A DNA stretch of 64,000 nucleotides from Chryseobacterium taeanense (GTDB lineage Bacteria > Bacteroidota > Bacteroidia > Flavobacteriales > Weeksellaceae): NCBI RefSeq assembly GCF_900099685.1, contig NZ_FNDW01000001.1, positions 1 to 64,000 on the forward strand, in the 5' to 3' direction. A program made the translations under genes and the position numbers. Positions 1-8,397 of this stretch are shown piece by piece (positions within the stretch are counted from its first letter, which is position 1; every line of letters starts with the position of its first letter). Under the pieces are notes generated by a model. It worked only from the letters and a program-made list of their open reading frames with translations, was not told where the DNA came from and searched no databases.

Positions 1-86
1 GGGTCGTGGGAGATGACCACGTTGATAGGCTACAGGTGTAAAGGCAGTAATGTCATAGCCGAGTAGTACTAATTACCCGTAGATTT
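1..86 (+). rRNA. 23S rRNA, 3' end (partial)
   Basis: The window opens inside the last helices of large-subunit rRNA. The conserved segment around positions 20-75, including GAGTAGTACTAATTACCCG near 61, matches the terminal domain of bacterial 23S rRNA, and a 5S gene follows 170 bases on. The exact mature 3' end is inferred and could shift by about 10 bases. The rest of the gene lies to the left of the window. Confidence 0.9.
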
Positions 87-254
87 ATAGCCTATAAGGT
101 TGCAGTAAGCTTAAAGCGATAAGCTCTAAGCCAAGCCTTATAAGTGCGACACTGGTTTTGCCTTTGTGATGAAATTTACCGATAAAAAGCAGTAAGCTTT
201 ACGCTGTAAGCCTTAAGCTTATAGCCTACTGCCTACAGCTATATACAGCCTTTA
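87..254 (+). repeat. 23S-5S spacer filled with AAGCTTA-type short inverted repeats
   Basis: The spacer is built from variants of TAAGCTT, TAAGCC and GCAGTAAGC. One segment (93-142) is closed by TATAAGG pairing with CCTTATA. A second (189-232) starts with GCAGTAAGCTT and ends with complementary AAGCTTA and TACTGC blocks. These would fold as hairpins in the rRNA precursor and could be processing sites, which is inference. Similar TTTAAGCTTTA wording recurs in the rpsI-rpsB spacer near 32070-32166. There is no tRNA in the spacer. Confidence 0.6.
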
Positions 255-362
<108 letters not shown>

Positions 363-365
363 TTT

Positions 366-399
366 AAAAACCTCATACAATTTGTGTGAGGTTTTTTTT
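366..399 (+). terminator. Intrinsic terminator of the rRNA operon
   Basis: AAACCTCATAC pairs with GTGTGAGGTTT around a short AATTT-type loop and runs into a U tract, immediately after 5S rRNA. Confidence 0.9.
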
Positions 400-491
400 A
401 TAGACATACCTGAAACCCCGGAAACTGGTAAACTTAAGCTAAGCACGAGGATTAATGGATAGAAATGAGATAATTAAAAGAATATCTATTA

Positions 492-1007
492 TTATAATGC
501 ACTTATGGTAAAAACAATTCTGCTACTATAGCTTGTTGCTGGAATTGTTACCGAAATCCCACTCAGCTTTAATTGTACAGGAATATTTGAGTAGGATGCG
601 AGAGATGCTACTGCCTGAATTTGAAATAATTCAACATCAGTAGATGGTATTGTAGTATATGATGTGCCACCCGATATTGAGCATAATAAACAAGTTGTGG
701 TGCCATTTCCGGTACGTCTTGCCTGAAGAATAAAACTGCTATTCCAAGTTGAAATGGCTTCATAATGCACAGAAATCTTTCCGCTTGCCAATAAAAGTGG
801 AATACTTGCATTCAAATAAATCTGATTAGATAAACTTTCATATACACCGGAATAATCATTTCCAGCTTCAGTAATCGAAGGTATTGCTGGAGACCAATTT
901 GTTCCATCTACTGTAAGTGTTCTCTGAGACTTCAGATGAAAGCTCAAAAATAGAAGAAATAAGAAATTACTTTTTATAAATATGTTTGATGTTTTATAAT
1001 ATCTCAT
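492..1007 (-). CDS. Small exported protein, last gene of the pilin/usher-like operon
   Basis: This 171-residue protein has an N-terminal hydrophobic segment (about residues 14-24) ending at LKSQ, which reads as a signal peptide. The mature part is rich in Ser, Thr and Ile and predicted beta, ending in a strand (RIVFTISAL) much like the end of its neighbour (VITYTITE). I do not recognise a family. It starts 7 bases after the stop of the pilin-like gene upstream, so it is probably co-translated as the fifth member of the operon. By position and strand-rich composition it could be a minor or tip subunit of a surface polymer; that role is inference only. A CXXC motif (CLLC near residue 107) is unusual beside its cysteine-poor neighbours. 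Confidence 0.7.
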   Translation of the reverse strand: MRYYKTSNIFIKSNFLFLLFLSFHLKSQRTLTVDGTNWSPAIPSITEAGNDYSGVYESLSNQIYLNASIPLLLASGKISVHYEAISTWNSSFILQARRTGNGTTTCLLCSISGGTSYTTIPSTDVELFQIQAVASLASYSNIPVQLKLSGISVTIPATSYSSRIVFTISAL

Positions 1008-1014
1008 TATTCAT

Positions 1015-1536
1015 TTATTCTGTGATGGTGTATGTAATGACAATAGGTGTATTTGACCCTGCAAGCAAATCAGCATATGTATTCGTTGAAATAATAATGC
1101 TTAATCTATGTCCGTTATATGTACCGCTTCCAGTAAAAGCTCCTCCAATGCCAGTGATTAATGTTTGTGCAGTGGTCGATAATGTGATTTGTCCGGAAGG
1201 TGTACCTAAAGTACCAGCACCTGTTCCGGAAGTTCCTGCCTGAACTTTTATATCAATACCCGGCAATAATTGGTTTATGGAAGCTGTTATTCTCCTTGTT
1301 ATTCCTCCTGAAGGAATAGCAGAAGTATAGTTGATCCATTTTGATGTATCTACTGAAGGGGCGGAAACAGGTCTTCCAGCCTCACCAGGTGCAGCATAGT
1401 TTAATGTAATGTTGCCGGTGGGTTCTACGTCCATTAAGGTTACTACTGGTAGTGTGAAATTAACAGTTTTACTTCCTGTAGTCTGCGATAAGATTTTACA
1501 GGATATCATTAGTAAAATAGGAATTAAATAATTCAT
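1015..1536 (-). CDS. Pilin-like exported protein B (paralogue of the gene at 5166-5741)
   Basis: This 173-residue protein has a short signal peptide ending near residue 18 (SCKILSQ). The mature domain is clearly paralogous to the product of 5166-5741. Shared landmarks, in order, are a VDVEP/ADIEP block, APGEAG/APTEAG, a WINY/WLNY tryptophan, LLPGIDI/LIPGIDI, a Gly-Ser-rich patch, LGTPSGQITLS/LGTPSAQLTLS, GIGGAFTG/GIGSAYTG, a GH-L motif, a TYADL turn and a terminal TYTI strand. The start overlaps the usher-like gene's stop by 4 bases. Two homologous beta-rich exported subunits bracketing a chaperone-like and an usher-like gene suggest a polymer-forming or surface-attached role. That is inferred from layout, and no named family is recognised. 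Confidence 0.75.
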   Translation of the reverse strand: MNYLIPILLMISCKILSQTTGSKTVNFTLPVVTLMDVEPTGNITLNYAAPGEAGRPVSAPSVDTSKWINYTSAIPSGGITRRITASINQLLPGIDIKVQAGTSGTGAGTLGTPSGQITLSTTAQTLITGIGGAFTGSGTYNGHRLSIIISTNTYADLLAGSNTPIVITYTITE

Positions 1537-4277
1537 TTTCTTTTTTGTATTTCATTATAACTAACCTTGATGGCTTCTTGTTGATATTTTACTTCTGTAT
1601 TTTGTCTGATAACTTTGATGTCTATGATTTTTGTTTCAGAAGGATGCAATAAAAATTTATATTGATTTATAGGTATCTTGTACTTTTTGTTTAGTCCGTT
1701 TCGGAAGATCTTCAACTGCCATTCTCCCGGACGTAGATAAGTAAAGTCAAAATTTTCTTCAAGGAAAGCCATTTTCCGAAATGTCTGATCGCCATTTGAT
1801 ATTTCAATAATAATATTTTCTTTTTGCTTTTTTTCATTTTTGAAAGAAAGACGGGCAAAGTTTTTCTGTTCTTCGGAATGTATTAGGTGAATATTTCCTT
1901 CTATGCGGGAAGCACTGGTAAGCGCAAAATTGAAAATATTTTCTTTATTGATAAGATTTAGTGATATCGGAATATTTGTAGTCGAAATATCATCGATCCC
2001 GGTTGTAGAACGATCTATTTCCAACATATAATTTCCTGGAATAATATTTTTGAATAAAAAATTTCCATGTTGATCTGTAACAGAAAGATGATTTCCGAGC
2101 ATCAATTTAATACCTTCTACCTTTTCCACTCCAAGATTATCAATAGTTCCCGAGAGGCTTACATATTCTGCTGTTTTCTGTGTAGGTATATTCATATGGA
2201 GCGTATAACGGAGCGAAAAAACAAAATCTTTTTTTCCCAATTCCCCACGTTGTAATGTGTATCTTCCGGAAATATCAATATCATGGCCGGGAAATATTCG
2301 CTGATGAAACATAATTTCAAATAGATTCCGGTCTTTATAATAATCTTCCGGCAAATAATTATTCTGATAAAAAATACTTAAACTTGTACGTTCCGAAACT
2401 CTGCTTAAAATTCTTGCACCATAATAAAATTGTTTCTGATTCTGAAGCTGGTATCGTGCAGTTTCTGCATAGCTTCCGTATATATTAAACGAAGTTTTAT
2501 ATTTTTCAAAGCCGATATTGGCTGTATAAAACCTTGAACTTCCGGAATAGCCTGTTAGATAATTGTTCGTTTTCCCAAATTGTCCTTCTATATTAAACTG
2601 AAAAATGCCAATCTGCTGATCCAGGCTAATTCTTAAGAATCTTTCCTTATAATCGAATTCTTTTGGCATAAGCCTGTCCTGATAACGTTGAAATCCATTA
2701 GAAAGCATTAACCAACCATTCTTCAAATATTTATATTGAATTCCGTATTGTAAAAATTTACGATAAGGAGAAGCCAGAAAAAGTGTATCGCGCCGGAAAT
2801 TTTTGGCATCCTGAATAAAACTGGCGGTTAAATTAATATTTTTGAGAATTTTATACTGAATATTTCCGTTGAATGTGCTTGTGTTATTGAAATAACCGGC
2901 ATATTTTGGCCCTGCTTTCGTGTACATTACATTGCCGCTAAATTTTCTGAAACTGGCAACCGTTTGCATCATAAAACCTGCATCTTCGTTTTTACCTTCT
3001 TTACTGTAAGAAACTTCTCCCAAGATTTCTAGGTTTTTGTTTAGTCTGAATTTCCCTGTAAGGTACGGTAAATGAGCGTTAGCAGTTAATGTATAACTGG
3101 AGAATTTTAAACTTATATTTTCTTTCCTCGGAATTTTATATAAATAGCCAACATTTATTTCTGATTCCTTAGAAATCTTAAATTTTGAATATATATTATA
3201 CTCATCTTTAATTTCCCGAAAAAAACGTGGATGATTATAAAAACTTCCGATGCTTATATTTTTAAAATCAATCTTGATTTCTGCACCGCGACCGTATCGC
3301 GCAAATTCTGTAAGAAAAGAAGATGAATAGCTTTTATCTCCGATGTGAACCAATATGTTGTCGCGTTTATAATTAAAGAAATACTCTTCATATTGTGTAA
3401 ACGAATTAAATTCTACAGGATTTTTAGTCAAAGCTCTAAATTCTACAAGATTTTTATTGTCTTTATCCAGGCTTCCTTTTCCGTATATCTCACCTTGAAA
3501 TCCACTATTATACTCACCACGATTTCTCATCCCGATCCATGCTACAGAAGTTGTGACAGGAAATCTATGAAACCTGTTACCTTCCGAAGGTTTTGATGAA
3601 ATGATTTTTACAGCTGCGTAAGCGGTTTGCTTTTCTTTTGGATGATTAGCAAAATGTACCGAAAGGCTTAAATTCTGATATTCATTTTCAGCTAATTGAG
3701 GATCAGTAGTTTTAGTAATTGTTATTATTTTGCTCTCACCCGGGGATAAACTTAACAATGAGTTTCTGTTTGCAATTGTACTTTTACTTTCTAAAATTAA
3801 ATTTTCCGTACTGTTTCCGTTATTCTTTAAAAGAAAATTTACTTCAATTTTTTCTCCGGCTTTTACAAATTCAGGGCAATTTAGCGTAGATAATTCTAAT
3901 TTTCTGTTAGGAAATATAAAAAAATGAAGATTTTCAGTCAGTTTTTCCTGAGTATTTCTCTCTGTTCCGTTTAATGTAATGAAATATTTTCCTTTTGGAG
4001 TTTCGGAAGCTATTTTAAGAGGTACGATATATACACTTTTTTCATTGGGTGACATTTTTAATTCTCCCTTTTTTAGAATGGGGACGATAAAAGAGTGAGA
4101 TGTTTCCACACTGATATCATAAACCTGATCTTCAGAAGATCTGTTTTCCAGAACAAAAGAAACGGAAGTTGTCGTTCCGGGTTGTAGGCTGTCTTTACTG
4201 GCTGCAATATCTTTTTTTTGAGGAAAGAGCAGCATCGGCAGAAACATAATAATATATGAGATACTACTTTTAATCAT
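1533..4277 (-). CDS. Usher-like outer-membrane beta-barrel protein with Ig-like N- and C-terminal domains
   Basis: The protein has 914 residues. After a signal peptide (about 1-19) come two Ig/CARDB-like domains (about 25-225) of the type that stabilise extended surface proteins. They are followed by about 450 residues of alternating aromatic/polar strands (about 240-690) typical of a large beta barrel. The C-terminal part (about 700-900) has a carboxypeptidase-regulatory-like fold (DQHGNFLFKNIIPGNYMLEI) and a further Ig-like domain. The order of periplasmic Ig domains, barrel and C-terminal Ig domains is reminiscent of chaperone-usher ushers, but I see no FimD-type N-terminal domain, so homology is not claimed. 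It overlaps the chaperone-like gene by 8 bases and the next pilin-like gene by 4, indicating translational coupling. An alternative is an outer-membrane anchor for the small exported proteins. Confidence 0.75.
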   Translation of the reverse strand: MIKSSISYIIMFLPMLLFPQKKDIAASKDSLQPGTTTSVSFVLENRSSEDQVYDISVETSHSFIVPILKKGELKMSPNEKSVYIVPLKIASETPKGKYFITLNGTERNTQEKLTENLHFFIFPNRKLELSTLNCPEFVKAGEKIEVNFLLKNNGNSTENLILESKSTIANRNSLLSLSPGESKIITITKTTDPQLAENEYQNLSLSVHFANHPKEKQTAYAAVKIISSKPSEGNRFHRFPVTTSVAWIGMRNRGEYNSGFQGEIYGKGSLDKDNKNLVEFRALTKNPVEFNSFTQYEEYFFNYKRDNILVHIGDKSYSSSFLTEFARYGRGAEIKIDFKNISIGSFYNHPRFFREIKDEYNIYSKFKISKESEINVGYLYKIPRKENISLKFSSYTLTANAHLPYLTGKFRLNKNLEILGEVSYSKEGKNEDAGFMMQTVASFRKFSGNVMYTKAGPKYAGYFNNTSTFNGNIQYKILKNINLTASFIQDAKNFRRDTLFLASPYRKFLQYGIQYKYLKNGWLMLSNGFQRYQDRLMPKEFDYKERFLRISLDQQIGIFQFNIEGQFGKTNNYLTGYSGSSRFYTANIGFEKYKTSFNIYGSYAETARYQLQNQKQFYYGARILSRVSERTSLSIFYQNNYLPEDYYKDRNLFEIMFHQRIFPGHDIDISGRYTLQRGELGKKDFVFSLRYTLHMNIPTQKTAEYVSLSGTIDNLGVEKVEGIKLMLGNHLSVTDQHGNFLFKNIIPGNYMLEIDRSTTGIDDISTTNIPISLNLINKENIFNFALTSASRIEGNIHLIHSEEQKNFARLSFKNEKKQKENIIIEISNGDQTFRKMAFLEENFDFTYLRPGEWQLKIFRNGLNKKYKIPINQYKFLLHPSETKIIDIKVIRQNTEVKYQQEAIKVSYNEIQKRK

Positions 4278-5073
4278 CCTTTATTTCTAATTCTATGTTA
4301 AGAGCAAACGCATTTTCATTTTCATCCGTAGCAATAAGAACTGCATTATATTTCCCGGATGATATTGTGCTGAGATCAATCTGAAATGATTTTGAAGTTT
4401 GTGGTAATAATCCCATTGCGTGGCTGAAAAGTGTTGCAATTTTCTCCCCGTCCTTTTTATTATAAATATCGATACTTGTGACGGCTTTACAGTAAAGATT
4501 ACCTTTATTGGCAATCGCCACTTTCAGGATTTTTTTATGCTCGTCTTTTTCGATTTTTATCCCTTCAAATTTAAGATCCGGTTTTGCGTTTTCAGAGTGT
4601 AAATCTGTAATTACTTGTATTGCATATCGTACAACGGAGGTAATACTCACCCCCGGCTTGTCGTGGGTAGGCTTAATGTCTTCCACAGGTTCTACAATAA
4701 TCACGCTCCAGTAACTTCCGTCATCCGGAGCATTTTTAGGAACGGTTATTTCATAAAATACCTCAGCCTTTTCTTTTGCTCCTAACCGGATTAGATTAGT
4801 ATTGATTTTTATCCATCCGCTATTGGTTTTTACATTTGTATTTGGAGCAGAATATATGATTGATCCGTCTGCATTATACATAAAATCCTGTAAAAATAAT
4901 TTTACATCCTGTGTCTGCTTACCTGTATTCTCTATTGATATTTTTCCTTTATAAACTTTCCCCGCTTCTATATTGTAATTATGAGTAAGGCCATTCAGTA
5001 TAATTATATTAGCCTTAATTAATTGAAACGGCATCGCTAATAAAATTATCAGAAGCAAAATATTCTTTATCAT
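4270..5073 (-). CDS. Periplasmic chaperone-like Ig protein (DUF916/WxL-interacting-like)
   Basis: This 267-residue protein has a signal peptide (about 1-21). An N-terminal Ig-like domain (about 25-140) carries a pattern of YKGKISIENTGKQ, a strand with DG-IIYS, then TVPKNAPDDGSYWSVIIVEP. This is the layout of DUF916-type and pilus-chaperone-type domains that present or protect other extracellular proteins. A second Ig-like domain (about 165-265) starts LKFEGIKIEKDEHKK and ends LNIELEIKDD. It follows the first pilin-like gene by 92 bases and overlaps the usher-like gene by 8. The chaperone role is inferred from fold-like pattern and context. It lacks an obvious signature of classical FimC chaperones. 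Confidence 0.7.
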   Translation of the reverse strand: MIKNILLLIILLAMPFQLIKANIIILNGLTHNYNIEAGKVYKGKISIENTGKQTQDVKLFLQDFMYNADGSIIYSAPNTNVKTNSGWIKINTNLIRLGAKEKAEVFYEITVPKNAPDDGSYWSVIIVEPVEDIKPTHDKPGVSITSVVRYAIQVITDLHSENAKPDLKFEGIKIEKDEHKKILKVAIANKGNLYCKAVTSIDIYNKKDGEKIATLFSHAMGLLPQTSKSFQIDLSTISSGKYNAVLIATDENENAFALNIELEIKDD

Positions 5074-5165
5074 TTGTAAAATTGAATTTTAAAAAAAGGC
5101 AATATTTTACAGGGAGAAATTTGCATATAATTTCTCCTGAAAGTAAACGCTGAACTGTTTAAGTG

Positions 5166-5741
5166 TTAATTGTCCGAAATCGTGTAGGTCACTGTTGCGA
5201 CGGCAGTAGAAGTTGCCTCAAGATCAGCATATGTTGCAATGGTTCCGGATCCGCTTCCGGGAGCTAGGGCATACGTGAGATTATGTCCGTTATTGGCTCC
5301 ATCGCCGGTATAAGCACTTCCTATTCCTGAGATAAGCGTTTGATCTGCAGCACTCAATGTCAATTGTGCAGATGGGGTACCTAAATCGCCTTCTCCTGAA
5401 CCTGAGGCTGCAGCTGCCGTAAGATTAATATCAATTCCCGGGATAAGTGCATCCAGTTTAACTGAAACATTTCGGGTAGCATCTGAAGCTGATTTAATGG
5501 AAGAATAATTGAGCCAGAGCGTATTATCTGTTCCGTCTGCAACAATAGGTAAGCCTGCCTCTGTTGGAGCTGTAAAACCAAGCGTAATATTTTTATTGGC
5601 CGCTGGTTCAATGTCTGCCAATGCTACTTCCGGAACCGTAATGGAAATAGTGTGGCTGTCTGTGTTAGAGTCTTGTGCTTTCATTTCTATGGAAGCGAAA
5701 AGAATAGCTGAAAAGGCTAGTGTAAATTTAATTCCTTTCAT
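5166..5741 (-). CDS. Pilin-like exported protein A (first gene of the operon)
   Basis: This 191-residue protein has a signal peptide ending at MKAQ (residue 22). The mature domain is a Gly/Ala/Ser/Thr-rich beta protein, paralogous along its whole length to the product of 1015-1536 (ADIEP, APTEAG, WLNYSS, LIPGIDI, LGTPSAQLTLS, GIGSAYTG, GHNL, TYTISDN). It contains no cysteine in the mature part. As the promoter-proximal gene with a 92-base gap before the chaperone-like gene, it may be made in larger amounts than the rest, as major subunits often are; this is inference. The start is an ATG directly before a clear signal peptide. Confidence 0.75.
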   Translation of the reverse strand: MKGIKFTLAFSAILFASIEMKAQDSNTDSHTISITVPEVALADIEPAANKNITLGFTAPTEAGLPIVADGTDNTLWLNYSSIKSASDATRNVSVKLDALIPGIDINLTAAAASGSGEGDLGTPSAQLTLSAADQTLISGIGSAYTGDGANNGHNLTYALAPGSGSGTIATYADLEATSTAVATVTYTISDN

Positions 5742-5916
5742 GGTGGTATATTTTAGTAAACATGAAATTAATAAAATTCAACATAATATGAAATATTTTT
5801 AACATAAATTTTAAATATTATTAATTCATTATCAATGTTTTGTGTTTGATGAGTGTTATTTTTCACATATTTATGAAAAAATATAATTAGAATTTATGAT
5901 TATAATCAATGTATCA

Positions 5917-5949
5917 AAAAAGCCCTATGCGTAAAGTATAAGGCCTTAG
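5917..5949 (-). terminator. Probable terminator after the phospholipase C gene
   Basis: On the minus strand AAGGCCTTAT pairs imperfectly with ATAGGGCTT and is followed by a U tract, about 25 bases past the stop. The stem contains mismatches, so the call is moderate. The rest of the 230-base gap up to 5741 is AT-rich without further recognised features; it probably holds the termination site and the promoter of the pilin-like operon. Confidence 0.5.
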
Positions 5950-5973
5950 AATGATGTAGTGTTATTGTTAATT

Positions 5974-8316
5974 TCAGCTCCAATGGGGATCAGAAATAGA
6001 AGGCTTACCGGTCTCCAAACGACCGGCAAAATGCCAGGTATTATTTCCTGATTTAATCTTTAAATCATACCAGCCTTTCGTTTTATTAACATTGAATTTA
6101 AATTTTTCGTTTTGATGTAAAGAAATTTTCTTTTGATTCTTTTCATATAAATCTTCTACGATCAACGGAATATCACTTTCAATAGTCTTTTGAATGAATA
6201 TTTCTATTTCATTTTTAGAAGATTGATCGATTAACGAAACTTCTAGTTCAGGAATGTTATCTCCTTTAAAATGTCTGTAAAAACCATTAGGACCAAAAAC
6301 TTCGCAGTCATAAATTTCAGCATTTATAGGATGTGATAATTCCTGTTTTGAATATAAAGCATAAGAATAGTAAAAATCATCCGTCTCAAACTTTGTCCTG
6401 TCATAAATCGTTAAGGGAACCGCTCTCAGTTTTAGATTGGTCATCTTTATTTTTCCATTTTCAAAATTTACCAGATAATTGTACGGAAGCGCATTGGATG
6501 GTTTTATTCCTCTTTCTTGAATTGTAAGCAGGTTATCGTTCAGTTCATTTTCCTGATACCATTTCAGATCGGGAACCGGTTTATTTTTGGCCGAATTGAT
6601 CGTCTTTGCGTAATCTTTTTGATTTAGATAATCTATATGAGGAACTTTCACACTCGAAGAATTAAAGGCTGAAGTAAGATCTCCGCAAATCGCCCTTCTC
6701 CAATCGCTGATGTTTTCAACTGTAACGTCTTTATTAAATTTTTTCTGAATAAAATTTTCCAGGAATTTCAATACGGAAGTATGATCGGAAACTTCAGAAT
6801 TCACAAATCCTCCTTTAGTCCATGGTGATGCAATAATCATAGGAACTCTGTACCCTAAGCCAACGGTTCCTTCGATTCTTTCATGATCTTTCAGTGTTTG
6901 AGACGACATATACTCCTGCTTTTTACTTACATATTCAACGCCGTCTTTTCCGTTCATATCAACTTGCTGGCTTGGGTTTAATGGTGGAGAAAATGGCACA
7001 ACATGATCAAAATAACCGTCATTTTCATCGTAGTTGATAATGAAAATTGTTTTCTTCCAGGTTTCCGGGTCTTTTGTTAAAATATTCAATACTTCAGAAA
7101 TATACCATGCTCCGTACCATGGTGAACCGGGATGATCGGAGAAATGCTCAGGAGCGATCAGCCAGGAAACCAGCGGTAGTTTTTTTTCGTCTACATCTTT
7201 TCTGAACTGGTACAGAACATCTCCTTTCGGAACAACAAGCCTTTCACCGTTTTCGTCCTGCCCGATTTCGAGGTTCCAGTAATCCGGATCGTCTGAATTG
7301 ATCGTGAATGCTTTTTCATGAAGATTTTTTTCTGTCTGAGAAAGTTTTGCATAATTATCAGGTTGATACTTCATTTTATCTTCCTCCAGTTCCGCAATCA
7401 TTATTTCAAATTTTTCTTTCCTTTCCGGATGTTTTTCGATTTCGTTCTGCAGATAAGCGATAATGTTCGGGATATTTTGATGATAGCCTTTAGAAAACTT
7501 TACATTAAATTTAGAAAACCATTCAATTGGGTTATCGGTAAAATTACTTAGCCAGGCCTCCTGCTCGCCAGACATTCCTTTAGGCAGACTGATCTCATTC
7601 TGATAAATTTTCCATGAAACATTTTGTTCTTCTAAAATTTCCGGGAAACTTTTCCATTTTGCCTGATGATTTTTATCGTAATCGATATTTTCATTATAAA
7701 CATTTGCCTTTACTTTTCCATTTTTCTGCTCGCGTAAAGTTCCGGACCAATGAAAAAGGCGGTTCGGTGTAGTTCCCGTTAAAGAAGAACAGAAATACTG
7801 ATCGAAAATTGTAAAAGCATCTGCCAGTTGATAATAAAACGGAAGATCTTCACGGTTGTAATATCCCAAAGTCAAAGGGATATCTTTATAATCTTTATTT
7901 CCGGAATGTTTTGCCTGAAGCCACTGGTCATATTTTCCTTTATTCAGTGCTTTTTGCTGATTGTCCCAGGAGTGGGGAAGAGAACTCATCCATGTAGATT
8001 TTGTATTTCTTAAATCTAAACGTGCAGGAGCAGCATATTTTCCATCATTGTTTTTCTGAAAAAATACGGAATGGCCATCCTGTTTTCTGAAAGCTCTCTG
8101 ATCTAAGAATCCTCTCACTCCTTTCAAAGTTCCGAAAGCGTGATCAAAAGAACGGTTTTCCTGCATGAGAATCACGATATGTTCTGCGTCATAAAATGTA
8201 GAATCGGCAGCAGGATCTATTGTTAATGCTTTTAAAATAGCAGGGTGTAAAATTCCTGAAGTGCCTAAACCGGCTAAAAGCAAACTTGATTTTTCTAAAA
8301 ATTCTCTTCTGTTCAT
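5974..8316 (-). CDS. Phosphocholine-specific phospholipase C
   Basis: This 780-residue exported phosphoesterase hydrolyses phosphatidylcholine or sphingomyelin-type lipids to release phosphocholine (family knowledge). The N-terminus carries a Tat-type signal (RREFLEKSS, residues 3-11, then a hydrophobic stretch). The catalytic domain begins with the family hallmark QENRSFDHAFG (about 52-62). It includes APEHFSDHPGSPWYGAWYI and a metal-binding NYDENDGYFDHVVPFSPP region, followed by C-terminal beta domains of the DUF756 type (about 650-780). Length and domain order match bacterial non-haemolytic and haemolytic phospholipase C enzymes. It lies 81 bases downstream of susD on the same strand, suggesting a transcript that couples lipid headgroup release with outer-membrane import; the substrate link is inference. 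Confidence 0.92.
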   Translation of the reverse strand: MNRREFLEKSSLLLAGLGTSGILHPAILKALTIDPAADSTFYDAEHIVILMQENRSFDHAFGTLKGVRGFLDQRAFRKQDGHSVFFQKNNDGKYAAPARLDLRNTKSTWMSSLPHSWDNQQKALNKGKYDQWLQAKHSGNKDYKDIPLTLGYYNREDLPFYYQLADAFTIFDQYFCSSLTGTTPNRLFHWSGTLREQKNGKVKANVYNENIDYDKNHQAKWKSFPEILEEQNVSWKIYQNEISLPKGMSGEQEAWLSNFTDNPIEWFSKFNVKFSKGYHQNIPNIIAYLQNEIEKHPERKEKFEIMIAELEEDKMKYQPDNYAKLSQTEKNLHEKAFTINSDDPDYWNLEIGQDENGERLVVPKGDVLYQFRKDVDEKKLPLVSWLIAPEHFSDHPGSPWYGAWYISEVLNILTKDPETWKKTIFIINYDENDGYFDHVVPFSPPLNPSQQVDMNGKDGVEYVSKKQEYMSSQTLKDHERIEGTVGLGYRVPMIIASPWTKGGFVNSEVSDHTSVLKFLENFIQKKFNKDVTVENISDWRRAICGDLTSAFNSSSVKVPHIDYLNQKDYAKTINSAKNKPVPDLKWYQENELNDNLLTIQERGIKPSNALPYNYLVNFENGKIKMTNLKLRAVPLTIYDRTKFETDDFYYSYALYSKQELSHPINAEIYDCEVFGPNGFYRHFKGDNIPELEVSLIDQSSKNEIEIFIQKTIESDIPLIVEDLYEKNQKKISLHQNEKFKFNVNKTKGWYDLKIKSGNNTWHFAGRLETGKPSISDPHWS

Positions 8317-8397
8317 GTTGAATTGTAATAGAAAGAAACCGCAAGTTAATTTCTTTTCCTGCGATTTCTTTTATTTAAGATTAAAAATAGTCAGATT

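Noticed and set aside
87..254. tRNA gene in the 23S-5S spacer
   Set aside because: No cloverleaf, no T-loop GGTTCRA and no CCA end; the spacer consists only of short inverted repeats.
986..1243. Small plus-strand frame overlapping the pilin-like genes
   Set aside because: It is antisense to two supported exported-protein genes, and its repeated proline/valine pattern reflects the opposite strand.
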